From positions 11,033,418 to 11,097,417 of the forward strand of contig NW_020654810.1 in NCBI RefSeq assembly GCF_003589595.1: a stretch of 64,000 nt of DNA, read 5' to 3'. Of the stretch, positions 10,591 to 23,069 are shown piece after piece. The notes under the pieces are model-generated. The model ran no database searches, had not been told where the DNA came from, and worked only from the letters and a program-made list of their open reading frames with translations. Position 1 is the first letter of the stretch, and every line of letters starts with the position of its first letter. This stretch comes from Hyposmocoma kahamanoa. Lineage: Eukaryota; Arthropoda; Insecta; Lepidoptera; Cosmopterigidae. The position numbers were made by a program, and so were the translations under genes.

Positions 10591-11599
10591 ATGTATGAAT
10601 GAAAAAATAACGGTAACGCAAATACAAAGCAAATTAATTTATTATTAAGTAACAAACAAAGTCTCAAATACTATGATTTTGAAAAGTGTTTTTAACGCTG
10701 TTGATAAACCAATTAATTGTGCTTACGTTCCTGGTACGCCAACGTACAAAAATCTTCTATAAATAGTTTTATTTATTCCTCGTCTTAGACAAGTTTACTT
10801 GAAATATTGCTCGGCTAAAATGCCGATCAACTTGCGGTATACTCTCTTTGTTAAGATGGATGTTTGAGGCGCGGAAAAAGTAAATATTATGAGTGGTCTC
10901 GCTTTCACTCTGGAAAGATTTCCTCCGATTTACATTTGACTATAAATTTTAGAAAGTTGAGGGCCGTCCTCACTTAATCCGGCTTTAACTGGAGCGAGTA
11001 AAGATCTTGGAATATTCTGTGTTTAATCTAAACATTTGCAATGCTTTTTACTTTCGTCTCATTTGAATTTTGCTGTCATGATGCCTAAAAAGATATTGTT
11101 ATACTTAAGAAACTCTCCTATAAAGCAAGCCTATTTTAATTTCTTGAATTCATTTATGCTTGAAGTTTAATTGCGTCAAATACCAAATAATGCATTAAAA
11201 CAAATTTATTTATTTATTTGAACTTTTGTACAATACACTGAAGTATTATTATTGATATTAAAAATAAACATCCTAATTTCAACAGGGAAAATAGTTTTTC
11301 CGTACCACAAGTTTGGGATCCAGTATCTCCTGTGATGAAAAACCTCAAACAGACGTAAGACTGCAGTACTAATTAATATGCTTTAATTTATTCTAATTAA
11401 CATTAATAAATTTAAGTTAATAAAAAATCATATTGTTAAAATAAAATAATTTGTAAAACGTAATTAATGTAGCGAAAATTGGAATGTTTCTTTGTAAATT
11501 TAAAAATAAGGTATTTAATTAATAGCATTTCTAACTATAGTGAAAAAATAGGGTGGTTTGCATTGATATTAGACTGGTAGATGACTTTACCACCTCAGT
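10591..11599. other. AT-rich unassigned DNA
   Basis: No gene or named repeat seen. Confidence 0.5.
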
Positions 11600-11745
11600 C
11601 AACCGTGACCATGGGACTTGTAAAGGGCCCGAAACGTTGGTTTGTTTAAAAAAAACAAATATACGCGATTTAAATCCGGAAAAATATTTTCATTTCCTGT
11701 GTGTAACAATCGCGAAAACCTAAGAACTCTATTTAGACTGCTAAA
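11600..11745. repeat. Tail of repeat family E
   Basis: Contains 'aagggcccgaaacgttggttt', 'cgcgatttaaatcc' and 'cgcgaaaacctaagaactc', shared with copies near 5,885, 50,225 and 51,125. Confidence 0.65.
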
Positions 11746-11805
11746 TATTTTTATCCACCATTTTGTCCAGAATTTAAATATAAAGCAGTAGAGAAAGAAC
11801 CAGCA

Positions 11806-12094
11806 GAGTAGCAGAACCAGGAGAGTTCGTCTAGGGAAATACTGCCTTACCTTACCTAATTCTGCCTACAAACGGTAATGTGAGCATTACTGCGTTTCGG
11901 TTGTAAAGGGTAAGGTTGCTGGTGAAATTACAGGCACATGGGACTTGTCAACTTATGTTTTAGGGTAACGGGCGCAGTGGCAATGCCCCTCAAATCTTTG
12001 CGATTTAAAGCTCTGAGTGGCCCTGCAACTGGATAGGCGTGCCGATCACCACCAGGTGCACGACTGGTTCGTCTCGTCACAAGGTGTCATAATT
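11806..12094 (+). mobile_element. SINE-like repeat family A, copy 2
   Basis: Near full length on the plus strand. The head is diverged, and the central 'gaaattacaggcacatggg' and the 'gatctttgcgatttaaagc' block are intact. Confidence 0.85.
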
Positions 12095-12202
12095 CTTTAT
12101 GTTCGTTGCATATAAAATGCATAAATCCTCACAATTACCTTTTGCATATTTCATTTATATGATTAAAATTAAAAATAAGATGTAAGTAATTCCATAATTA
12201 AG

Positions 12203-12275
12203 TTTTAGTAGCAGTGGAGCTCCTTGTGAAAGAGTGCGTCCAGGGAAGTACTGCCTTACCTTACCTGTTTCTGCC
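12203..12275 (+). mobile_element. SINE-like repeat family A, copy 3, 3'-truncated
   Basis: Only the first ~73 bases of family A are present. The match stops abruptly at 'tttctgcc', where a hairpin (12,275-12,340) starts. Confidence 0.8.
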
Positions 12276-12340
12276 ACTTCCGAATATAAGAGACTTTAAT
12301 ATTTGTATGGTGGCCACACAAATATTAAATTTCGGAAGTG
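12275..12340. repeat. Fold-back hairpin ending family A copy 3
   Basis: The sequence starts cacttccgaa and ends ttcggaagtg, with a second paired block (ttaatatttgt/acaaatatta) further in. A 9-10 base asymmetry interrupts the arms. Confidence 0.7.
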
Positions 12341-13401
12341 TAGTTATTCAAAGGAATGGCATAAAGGTGATAGGGATTAATTACATTAAAAATAGTGACC
12401 GAAATAAGTCTACATGACCTGTAAATGTGTATTAGCCTTTAAGAATTTTTATACTTAATTTGATATCAGAAAATGTCATATTTTTTCCAATATAGCTTCT
12501 ATATTAGGGTTTTTCATTCTTTATAAGTAAAGCCGAAAAGCGATGCCGCAGGCGGAGTTCGTCCCTACCACAGGTGGGGATTAAGGCTTATTATCCATAG
12601 AATGGTATGAAAGTACTTTATACAGTAAGTATTAATATAACCTTAATACAACTTTGAAATGTGATTAGTACATATCAATTCCATACGAAGAAATACATTT
12701 CTTTATATCTGTTACACTTACAAACATGTACATAGCAAGTTCTTAGCACATACAGTTGTTTAAAAGTGTACAAAAAGCTATAAAGCGATAGCAATAAAAA
12801 AGCAACCCTCCAAGGGGCCGTTCCAGTAATTTATTCAACCGTTGTTTAATTCATAAGCGAATAAGCTGCCTGTTATAAAACTATAAAATTTGTAACTAAA
12901 ATAGAAAAACTGTTATTAAAGCTAATAATTTGGCGTCGATCGTTAGGTTACATTACCTTATTGTGATATTGGTGTTCTTAAATATATATAAACGTTGACA
13001 TTTGTGAGTTTATACGACTCCGCATTCTCTTTTCAAATCATTTGTCGCGACGTTTTCAAGAACTACAGCGGCAAAACACAAACATGTATGTACGTAACAC
13101 TCACCATACATATCTACATGAGTTAATGCAATGCTAATACATATTTAATACATCCATTACCCAGAAATTTTACAAGTTCAAGGTTGAGTTCATAATTTAC
13201 TGATACTGCAGCTAACAATAATAGATTTGTCCTCGCGACGGGTGGGTACAATTCAAAACAGACCAATTTTCTTGAGGTCGATTCCTCGTAAAATAAATTA
13301 TACCGTGAAATGCAATGAAATGCACAAAAGTAATGTACTTTTGTGAAAAACAGCTGAAGGTCACAGTTGAAGCCCAATTTGTAAAAAATACTGCGGAGAA
13401 T
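12341..13401. other. AT-rich unassigned DNA
   Basis: No gene is supported. A short match to the core of family B lies near 12,775-12,790. Confidence 0.45.
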
Positions 13402-13692
13402 ATTTTTTTTATAATATCAAGTGACGGGACAAACAAGTCTAGCGTGACTTGTTCGTCGGTAAGCTACAATCATGTCCATAACAGTTCGCAACGATCTAAG
13501 GGGCACTGCCACTGCGCCTGTCACTCTGAGACATAAGTTGACAAGCCCCATGTGCCTGTAATTTCACCAGCAACTTTACCCTTCAAAACCGGAACGCAGT
13601 AATGCTCACATTACTGCTTGGCGACAGAAATAGGTCAGGTGGCAGTACTTCTCCGGACGAACTCTTTCACAAGGAGCGCTAGTGCTACTAAA
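13402..13692 (-). mobile_element. SINE-like repeat family A, copy 4
   Basis: Near full length on the minus strand, with its A-rich tail at 13,402-13,413 and head at about 13,690. Confidence 0.88.
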
Positions 13693-14477
13693 ATGCTGTC
13701 TATGTTCATACTCTAAGTAAAGAGGATGTTTGAATTTGTATATTCACGGACACGTGAATTAGCGAAAATAAATGGTTTAAAATAAAATATGTGTTAACGT
13801 AATAACTTAAATGAAACTTTTATAACTATTTTTTACGGATTTGCGTCGTGTTTGTGTTTTTTTTCAAAAAAAGCAATATTTTGGTCCTTTACAGGTCACA
13901 TAATCGCGGCTGACTGAGATGATAAAGTCATCAGCCAGTCATATACAGCAACATTACTTGGTCCTTTGAATTACACTGGCTATATATTCTTGCAATATAA
14001 ATAGGTTCTTAACATCCAACCCTATTATTAACATATTGACACACGTTGAACTTATATCAAATATTTAAGTGTAACTGCTACTGTAAAATAAGATCAAACC
14101 AAAATGAGCCAAACCAAAAAAAAAACACCGGGCACCTGGGATATCCCGCGACCAAAATCAGGTTATGCAACCCCATATTATATGTACGTGGGGCATCCTG
14201 CAAGTTCTTGGAACAAAGAAAAAAGAAAAAGTCTTTTTTCTTTGTTTCTTTTATAAGTATAAAAGAAACTAAAAAAAACAAATACGAAATTTAAAAGGAA
14301 CTCTCTGGGAGTACCTAGGTTACTTTTTACTGGATAAGACTGTCATCTGTTTTTTTACAGTGGTGTCGTTTTGGAAACTGTGAGTCGCTATTACAATGAA
14401 TTTTAGTTGTGAAAATTTTAGGTCAACGAGAGGGTTGACAGAGACTAAAAACTAGAGAGAAAAGTTTAATGGAGCAC
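13693..14477. other. Unassigned DNA with hairpins
   Basis: Includes a 26-base palindrome with a tiny loop at 14,244-14,269. No gene seen. Confidence 0.45.
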
Positions 14478-14645
14478 AATCTTGGCTGTATATAATAACG
14501 TGATGGGTAACGAAACCTGGGTGTACTGCTTTGAACCGGAAAGAAATGGCCAGTCCGCAGAATGGGTCTTTCAGAAAGTTGAGAAAAGTCGCAGCACTGG
14601 TGAGAAAATGGTTGCTAAATTCTGCAGCAAATCAGACATTAGTTT
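14478..14645 (+). pseudogene. Mariner transposase fragment
   Basis: The frame contains VMGNETWVYCFEPERNGQSAEWVFQ followed by SRSTGEKMVAKF. This aligns with the mariner block around the first catalytic aspartate ('TGDETWVYxYDPExKQQS...WVF' and 'SRS..KKMV'). Here the expected catalytic D is N (GNETW). Only about 55 residues are recognisable and no terminal repeats were found, so this is a dead relic. Confidence 0.7.
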
Positions 14646-15353
14646 ACTGTTTCGCTTGAAAACCGCTTATCGCTTGAGAATTTTCAAACACCTGCTTACT
14701 CTGAGTGTGAAATTTCTATGGTTTTTCATTCTACGAGTATCTATAAATTTACAAATATATGTAGAACACACCAGAAAAAGATCCTTTTTAACTAGAGGAA
14801 AAAGGGAATGAAAAGAAAGTAAGTTTTAAGTAATAAATACACAAAGAATAATAAATAACGAGTAGGAGGCAGTTGATCCCGTGTAATTCATGGGCCATTA
14901 TTTGTTTGTTTGTTAGATTTAAAGAATTCAAAGTAGGAATAAGAATAAAATCAAGTCAAGCTTCAATACAGATATCCCTAATCGTAAAGCCAGTATATTT
15001 ATGCAGCCGATGAAGGCCGCGGGCCAGGTCAAGGCCAATGCACCCTCGCATTTATATTATAAAAACGAGTTAGGGCACAGAATCGAATACTTTATCTGTA
15101 TATACAGTATATTATCTTTGTGTAGAAAATTTTTAGTTATATTGTACGTTTTGGGGAAATAAATCTGCTTGTCAGTGCTATGAAAAAATAATAAAATTGG
15201 AGTGTGTGATAAATTCGTTTTTGTACTAAACGAAGTAAATTAACTACTTCGAGTCAACTACCTAAAGGTAATCTTGGCCTCGTTTTCCAATTTTCGCCAT
15301 TTTGTCGTTTTATACGCCACTTCCGTTACGCTATTCGACAACTTGAAGGACGC
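14646..15353. other. AT-rich unassigned DNA
   Basis: Nothing recognised. Confidence 0.5.
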
Positions 15354-15637
15354 TTTAGTAGTAATAGAGCTCCTCGTAAAAGAGTTCGTCCAGGAACGTA
15401 CTGTCACCATTCTTATTGCTGCCAAACAGTAATGCGAGTATTACTGCATTCCTGTTTTGACGTATAAGGGCGCCAGTGAAATTACAGTCATATGTGACTT
15501 GTTTTAGAGTGACGGGCGTAGTGGCAGTGCAATTCAGATCTTTGCGATTTAAAGCTCCGAGTGGCATTGCAATTGCTATGGACAGACGTGTCGCTTACCA
15601 TTACACTCGTTCTTCGCGTCACTTGGCATAAAAAAAT
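15354..15637 (+). mobile_element. SINE-like repeat family A, copy 5
   Basis: Full length on the plus strand, from TAGTAATAGAGCTCC to CACTTGGCATAAAAAAA, moderately diverged. Confidence 0.87.
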
Positions 15638-17699
15638 GCTCATGTATTTATTGACTTCCACGGTGAGCAGTAACCGTGGCATGCCGTCAGACGATTTTTT
15701 AAATAATAAAATATTTTCTTTACATGGAGTCTTCTCTTGGTATTTCAGTGCTCAGGACTCAAACTTTCTAATTTAAGCTTCATCTGTTTTGTCGGAGCCA
15801 ACATGTAGTGCCGCGAAGATTTTGTATACATGTTTGGTTGGGTAGTATTTTGATTTATTTGTCTGAATTTTATTAAGTGTTTTCTTGAGGTATTATTTTT
15901 CTAAACGGGGCTGACTAGTTCTATAACGATCAAAGCCCCTACGTAAATAAAGAATAAAAAAAGATTCCTTCTCATACTTTTACATTAGTAACTAACGGTC
16001 TTCTATAAGTGTGAGAGTCCAAGCTTTGCAATCATTTTCACCAATATTTACAGAAACACTTTTTTTTAGTAATAAGCTTGAACATTAACATTTGACAGAT
16101 ATTGTGTATTGTCGTAGGGCACTCTGTACACGAGAAGTTATCTCACCTCTCTTTAGTACGTTGTTACCTACAAACATATATGTTCTATACTTTTGAAGGT
16201 GGTATTTATAAGATTTACTTTATATTTATATATCTAGATTATCTCTGATTACAAACTGTCCTAGACTTACATAGATAAATTTTCCAATTTATTTAAAAAA
16301 AAACCACTCAGTCACACCGAACAGAACTTAATTATCAATATTAGTGTACAAAAATGAAAATGAATTCTTAAAGTTAAAAATTGAAACTCTTTTTAGAACA
16401 AGTTTAAAAATAGAAGCTGTATTTAATACACTGCATACTGTGTACACTAGCCCGTAAACATGTCACGATACAGCTATTTTCATACAAAAGCTCTGTACTT
16501 TACTTTACGCCTGTATTATAATATAGTCATATTAAACTTGACTTGAATTAATGTAACCGTTTTAATACTAGGCATTTACTACACTAGTTTTTTACATCTC
16601 TTTTATTGTTTGAGATTAGTTTGTTTACTTTATTAACGTATGCAATTGTTATTAGGCTGAAAATAGAGTCATCTTACGTCGCAGTAATGAAATACATTGT
16701 GTTGGATTTTATGAGAACTCAGAAATTACTGACAGAGATTTGTGAGTTTTCTAATTTGTTACTTTAATGGTGGTTTTCATCGAAAAGTTAGAAGCACATC
16801 CAAGTAGTCAAGTACTTAATGGGAAGCGACTGCATGCCCTCACGTAGTGTTATTTGTTTTTGCGTTACTGGGTTTCTATTATGTTACTCCTTATGCACGA
16901 AAAGAACCTCCCCACCTCCCTGCACGACGAACCATACCTTTCCTGTACTGGCGACTACCCTAAGCCAATTGGCCAACCCTCTCATCACGCAAGCACGCAT
17001 TCACATATGCCATCGATACGACAAAGAGACTAATCCTTAGATCTACTAACATTGCAATATATATAATGGTTCCGAAATAAATGATTATTATTATGAAAGT
17101 GAATTTTAAAACAATTTTACTATGATTTTATTTCATTTATTACGTTTCATAACACGTGGAATTTGTATTAATATTTACTACTTAGGATCGTCAGTCCAAA
17201 TGTGGGGAAGACGGCCATCAGTAATCTACATTCTGACTAGTTTTACAGCCTGTAAAACAAGGACGTTACGTACCTAATTAAAGAATGAAATTGGGCCACA
17301 AAGGCCGACTTTTTACGACCAATCATAAAAGAGGCTTTTAGAACACAACATAAATCAACGTACTAGTCTGTACGTGAGATGACGCTTCATTTCCAAATAA
17401 AATCCGTGAATTCAAAAGACAAATATTTAATTACGTTATATTTCATACATTAAGGTATTCTGGAAACTTCTGTCCTTTAACGTTTGAATTAAAAACAGCA
17501 ATGGAGTCTCTTACTCGATTTAATGTCGAAATTTTACGAATTTCATTACATTAGTGGTTGGACTTAAACACTAAAATTCGCTAGTGTCTCTAAAACGTAT
17601 TTTAATTAAAGGCAGAATAGTCGCCAGAAACAAAACTTTCTAACAACAAAGAAGTGGAAATATTTATTTCCATATTTAAAATAAAGTTAACATAATGAT
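15638..17699. other. AT-rich unassigned DNA
   Basis: A 73-codon frame at 16,819-17,040 (cysteine-, proline- and threonine-containing) has no recognisable domain. The rest is low-complexity AT-rich DNA. Confidence 0.4.
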
Positions 17700-17971
17700 T
17701 TAGTAGCACTTGAGCTTCTTGTGAAAGATTTCGTCCAGGGAAGTATAGTAATCGTACCCATTTCTGCCGCCAAGCGGTAAGGTGAGAATTGGGTGTTGCG
17801 CCACACCGGATTTGAAATGGGAATTGTCAACTTATGAGTGTGATGGCAGATTCCCTCAGATCTTTACGATTTAAAGGTCAGAGTGGAACTGGAACTGATA
17901 TGGACAGGCGTATTGCTTACCACCAAGCGAACGACTTGTTCGTCCTTTCACTTGGTATTATAATAAAAAAT
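17700..17971 (+). mobile_element. SINE-like repeat family A, copy 6
   Basis: Full length on the plus strand, with a more diverged centre and an intact CACTTGGTATTATAATAAAAAA tail. Confidence 0.87.
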
Positions 17972-18099
17972 CTATAGGAGTATTATACTAGCATTCTTTT
18001 TTCAATAAGCAACTAATAAATTCTTCAAATCGTCGCCTTACTTTCTCAAACTCGTATCTTAGAGCACTAAGTTACTGAAACTACTATTAACAGCGTTGT

Positions 18100-19735
18100 G
18101 GACAGATACTTGACCAATGCAAGGATCAGTGATCGAAGAAATCCAGTCTTGTCGAGAGTCCATGGCTAGTCGTTTGAATTTCACACTTAAGGCAATCTCC
18201 GATAGGGGCGATGCCAACCTTATACAATTTAACGCTAATAAAACGCATGCGTGTCTATTCTCGATTAAACAGAGTCCTTTTGACCTGACTTTGACTTTTC
18301 GAGGTATACCCATACCGATAGCTAACCGTCTCCAGCTACTTAGAATGGACCTGTCGTCCAATCTGAACTTCGGTAGATACATTGAATCCATGGCCAAAAA
18401 TGTAGCCAAGAAGCTTGGCATCCTTTACAAGTGAGGCATTAATTAACACCGGAACAGCCCCATATCTTTCTGCATTAGTTTTGATCCTGAGGGTATACGA
18501 GAAGGTCACTATAACCCGAACGCGCACAGGAACCTTATCAGTTCAGGTTCTGACCCCAGGTCAGCCAGACAGACCTCTGTCGCTTGACTTCATCCGGTTT
18601 TTCGAGAGGCTAGTGCTACGGGTTAGCCACACTGTACGTACGGGTGTACGTACAGTGCTCTTCCTATTTTCCAGATAGGTACCGGAGCTGTAGGTACGCT
18701 CACCACCGCTAAGTCGTCGACTCTGAGTCGACTACCACATCTCCTCATTGGTGGCGGAGCTGTAAGACATGCTCACTTCCCGACGTCGAAAAAAAAACGA
18801 CTTCTCTCCAGTACCCAATAACCTAAGCGGCTGGAGGGACCGGAGGATATCTAGCTTATCCTCTACTAGCTCTCTGGGCTAGTGCCGGAGATGCCAGTCG
18901 CAGTGTCCTGCAACAATGTTTGGACATAGCTTCTAACTTAAAGGGCAACTCACGTGTCCCGCGCGTCTTCTCGCTTCAGGCACCCAACCGTGGCAGACAA
19001 ACATGTCCGTCTCTGCAGCTAACCACAAACCCCTGCGAGTCCATACCCAAGGCAAAGGCGTATCACTGGCGGAGGTCTTGACCCGGACGCCCGCTGTACC
19101 CTGGTCTTGCCGTCGAGCCCGTAGTCTCTCCGGAAAACCCTACCTCTCGGATCGGTAGATAGGGACATCACACCGAGACATTTGCTTGAACTATACGAAG
19201 CACAAATCCGGTCGTGTATAAAGTACTGCTGCCACTTATGGGATGGCTCTGCTAAATACCAATTGGCCACTTTGGATACAATCGACAAGCGTGTCTAGAG
19301 CCTTATAGATGACTCGGAATTAGTAGAGGCCAAAATTCAGAGCCTTGAACACAGCCGTAAAGTTACCTGCTTATCGGTATGATACAGGATATATGACGGA
19401 GAGTGTGCGATGGAATTGATAATTTAATTCCGCTTTCCCCTTTCCATCATCAGGGGACAAGACGTAGACTGGGGTTCCACCCCTATGTTGTAGATATTCC
19501 CAGGATTCACACGAAGCCAAAGCCTCCACATTTATATGGCGAGAGGCTAGAGAGTGGAATTATCTGCCTGTGGATTTATTTCCCGATCGCTATAACTTGG
19601 GCCTTTTCAAGGCGAGAGTGAATAGGCATTATTTAGGTGTGCATGCTACATCGTCGACCTCATCATCACTTTCCATCAGGTGAGATATAGGTCAAATGGA
19701 TTGTATATACAAATTTTGCAGGCTGATTTCAGATC
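18100..19735 (+). mobile_element. Jockey/CR1-like LINE reverse transcriptase C-terminal half, split by a ~725-bp insert
   Basis: The first block (to 18,438) encodes SRLNFTLKAISDRGDANLIQFNANKTHACLF through NFGRYIESMAKNVAKKLGIL, the region after the RT catalytic motif. The reading resumes at about 19,163 with TPRHLLELYEAQIRSC.KYCCHLWDGSAKYQL and continues to the C-terminal 'TRRRLGFHPYVVDIPRI' and the YNLG.F...RVNRHYLGVHA-like end. The two blocks are adjacent in intact LINEs of this type, so 18,439-19,162 is an insertion. Several in-frame stops and frameshifts show the LINE is dead. Confidence 0.85.
18439..19162. mobile_element. Unclassified GC-rich insert inside the LINE
   Basis: It interrupts the LINE between AKKLGIL and YFTP-like codons. 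It is clearly richer in GC than its surroundings and has two notable hairpins: 11-bp arms around 18,632-18,657 and gtcgactctgagtcgac near 18,714. The flanking bases 'aggca' and 'aggga' could be a decayed 5-bp target duplication, which would suit an LTR-type insertion. The ends do not show clear TG...CA. No protein motif is recognised. Confidence 0.5.
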
Positions 19736-20696
19736 ACATTTCACTCATATTTAGATACTAGCTTTTACCTATTTTTTTATAGTTAGTTGTTAAACAAGAG
19801 AACGCATCATCGAGTAACAAAGTAAATAATCATTTATTTGCTATAATTATAGCTATTTCAGACTGGCGGCAAGTCAAATTGATGGATTACTATTGAAAAC
19901 TGATGGATGGTCCCTTTGGTCCCTAAAGGAACAACCCAGTTTCTGGAATGACTAGTGCGTCCCCGAACGCGCGTTGCGACAGTCCCTGGACATCCGCGTT
20001 ACAATATTGCCCGCCCCGTGGGTGCGAGACCTCGTGTGGATACTTGCGACCGATATCCCAAACAAGCCACACAAACAACACGCTTTATGTAGACGCCGTG
20101 GGGCTCCATACAATCAGGTTGGATTCAATACTTAGCAGTGATAATCGTGTAGGTGTTTTGTTGCGGTTGCATTATACTGCCAACATTATACAACAACAAA
20201 GCTCAGAACCGAGAAAATAATGTTCTCTTACGGTAACTTCTTACTTTATCCATCTAGGAAAAAACAAAAATAAGTGACATATCGGTCCTTTTTTACTGAT
20301 CATGACAATAACTTAGACTATGGAAATCAAAGAACTTGTTAAATTGACTTATATAAATCAGACGTTATATGTATATGATGCATTTAGACGTCGAAAACAT
20401 AAACATTTTATTGTCTTTGTTTAACTACTGCTGCCGTCGTAAGCCAAAAGAGATAGCACTACATTGATGTCAAACACGGGAATCGAAAATACGTAACGTC
20501 ATCTTAAATGCCAACTGTCCTCATTTTGCCATTTTTTTGGTACCCTTTGATAAACGTTTTCAAACCGGTTGGTCAAAGGGAAGTACATCAAATGTCAAAA
20601 CCAATGTTTGGCCAAATGTTTTAGTGAATTATTCGCATGAATTTTATTGAAATGGACAAAAATATTGACAGTGAGAACAATTAAGTATTGATAAAA
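19736..20696. other. Unassigned DNA
   Basis: A 90-codon frame at 19,948-20,220 in a GC-richer patch has no recognisable domain. No repeat is identified. Confidence 0.4.
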
Positions 20697-21191
20697 ATGC
20701 GTCGCTGCAGCACTAAGGGATGCGGCAGTAGAAAAAGCGGAAATCAACCGAATGTTACATTACACCAGCATGTGTTATAAATAACTGCCTATAAATCATA
20801 CAATAGCCCAAATATCTCATATAATTAGACTCATTTAAGTAGTTTATTCATAAATCTTGCCGAATTTTGCTTTGGTTACTTTAGATTGACTGTTTGTTAG
20901 TATATTTTGTTAGTATATATTGTTGATGACGATTATTTTGAGATGGTGTTGTTCTTGTACGCAGACATATTATCGATATTCTGTTATTAAAACAATTCAC
21001 TACGAGGTTTTTATTATTTCATTATTATTATTTATAAAGTATACCTACAAATGAAAAAAGAAAGAAAGAATGGTTGGAAATTATAGGACTGCCAAACAGA
21101 ATTTAATTGAATTGCAGAACCTAATTGGATCAAAAATACCGTCTTCGTTTATTCGCTCCATTTTGAAGAGTCCAATTTTAATAGAACTTTC
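20697..21191 (+). pseudogene. THAP zinc-finger domain relic in two pieces
   Basis: The first piece (20,697-20,780) starts at an ATG and reads MRRCSTKGCGSRKSGNQPNVTLH, the C-X4-C start of a THAP domain, then meets a stop. The second piece (21,065-21,191) gives KEWLEIIGLPN and, in another frame, VYSLHFEESNFN, which fits the THAP W and CxxHF region. The third zinc ligand, normally C in CSLHF, is Y here. THAP domains occur in P-element transposases and host DNA-binding proteins. The gap of ~285 bp could be an intron. The frame change and lost cysteine favour a decayed copy. Confidence 0.6.
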
Positions 21192-21701
21192 AATACTCTT
21201 TTCAACTAACTAGATTACCTACATGATAATGCAATTCCATCGTTATATTTATTGGTAAATAACTTTATATTTCGTTTTGATTAAAATGGCTCATTACTTG
21301 CCTAGTAATAATACCTTGTATTAATCATACTTTGATTACAGTAAACTATACAAATTTGCAAACATAAAAAACTGTTTCGACATTCAAACCATACATTTGC
21401 ATGTCGATATTGACTTATCTATGATTATGGTAAGGACAACGGCAATCAGACTACACATTTGTGTTCCAAAATTCCCTTCCGGTGCAACGGAACAAGATAC
21501 GTCAATGTGTAGCTTGATATGCTGGCGTGTGACAACACTAAATCCGCCATTTGTGGTGGACATTTATGGTTTAGGTAGGTATGTTTATTACGTAGATAGG
21601 GCAGCTCCTTTCCTTTATTTTTTTCCACCTTCTAAGTGACAGTATACATAACAAAATTTTTGAAAAAATGTCACTTGCCCTTTTAACTAACGGCGGCAAT
21701 A

Positions 21702-22019
21702 TTGAGAATATTGCGTTATATGATGGAAAGCTGCAGGCCACATTTCATTAAATTAAATATTTTAACTTTGCCATCTTTATACATTTTCGAAATATGTAAA
21801 TTCGTCAACAAAAACAAACATTTCTTTACTAAAGTAAAGGACACCTACACTAAACCGTTAAACCTCAGACATAAAGATATAATGGTAATTAAAATCTTCA
21901 ATGGAATTTCAAACGAAATTTCATTCCAATCACAGACTAATTTGTTTGCAGAAAAACTTAAAGCACATCTGATAAAAAAATGTTATTACAGCCTACAAGA
22001 GTTTTTTGAAGAACAATGA
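21702..22019 (+). mobile_element. LINE reverse transcriptase C-terminal fragment
   Basis: The 105-codon frame contains CRPHFIKLNILTLPSLYIFEICKFV, then RHKD, and a C-terminal FNGISNEI...LKAHLIKKCYYSLQEFFEEQ before the stop. The 'ILTLPSLYI.E...FV' signature marks the C-terminus of insect CR1/jockey-like ORF2. Everything upstream is lost. The reading frame is still open, so it may be a fairly recent 5'-truncated copy; the stop is followed by an AT-rich 3' region. Confidence 0.72.
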
Positions 22020-22487
22020 ATATAATTTGAATGATTTGAATTTTGGAATTTAATGTGAATACACAATTATTGTTTTCATTGCTAGTTTTTTTTTAATTTT
22101 TTTAGTTTTATGCTCTTATTGTTTATTTTTAATTTATTATATTTTAATTGCGGCGCCCTAACTGGGTCATGTTAGTGCTATTTAAATTTTAAGGTCTGTG
22201 TAACACATGGAAGCAATAAATTCTTGGACGTTGATTTTGACTAAATAGGCAAACATGTGTCACTCTTCAGCATGGCGGCTACTACTAATGAGGCTAGTAG
22301 CAGCAATTTCTTCTGGGCCACAATAATATTGTTGTGTATACGCATAAAAAACCATATTTGCATGTATTTAAGCTCATGATTATTTTTTTATGTTCTAAAA
22401 TTATAAAACCACCGTATTTAATAATCATAACAGTGTCTCGAGATTACTATATCGCGCAATGTGGAACCTATATATATATATTATTAA
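22020..22487. other. AT-rich DNA, possible LINE 3' untranslated region
   Basis: The first ~180 bp may be the LINE 3' region. No further features are recognised. Confidence 0.4.
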
Positions 22488-23055
22488 TAGCTGGTGCCCG
22501 CGACTTCGTTTGTATAGAGTAAATACTTCGAATAACCTACATTTTCATAGTTTTATTGGTTTTCCACATGCTTTCAAGAGAAAAATCCTTTTATTCCAAT
22601 ATATCAAGACAACACTTGGTATTACATAAACTTTCCTTAACACTCAAAAATACTTTCTAACTGGTCGCCTTCAGCCGACCGACTGCGACTAAATCTATGA
22701 CCCCACCAATCTGCTCCCACTCGTCGTCTGGCTAATCGAGTAGAGACTCGATTAGTCAAGTCGGTCACTTTTAAATAAATCGATTTGTGTTTTAAATGGA
22801 TATTAAAATGAAATGTTATGTTAAATGTGCTAATCCTAACAATAAAATATAAACCGTAACCTAACATGTTTCACCCCCTTTAAGATTTATTTTTGTGACA
22901 AAACGTTTGACTTTGTTTACGATTAGTGTTAACAATAAGTTAAAATATACACATAAGGTACAATAAAAGCTTAAATACTAGAAAAATAATACGAATAAAT
23001 AAAATTGGGTACCAGCGGCAAAAAGTAGCCTGGGTCCTTCTACTAGGTTCTGATA
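22488..23055. repeat. Relics of an RTE-type 3' consensus with unassigned DNA between
   Basis: 'agctggtgcccgcgacttcg' at about 22,490 and 'aaaaagtagcctgggtcctt' at about 23,017 are two landmarks of a common lepidopteran RTE-like 3' sequence. They are farther apart than expected, so the copy is interrupted. A 10-bp-arm hairpin lies near 22,733. Confidence 0.45.
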
Positions 23056-23069
23056 TCTTGTTTATTTTA

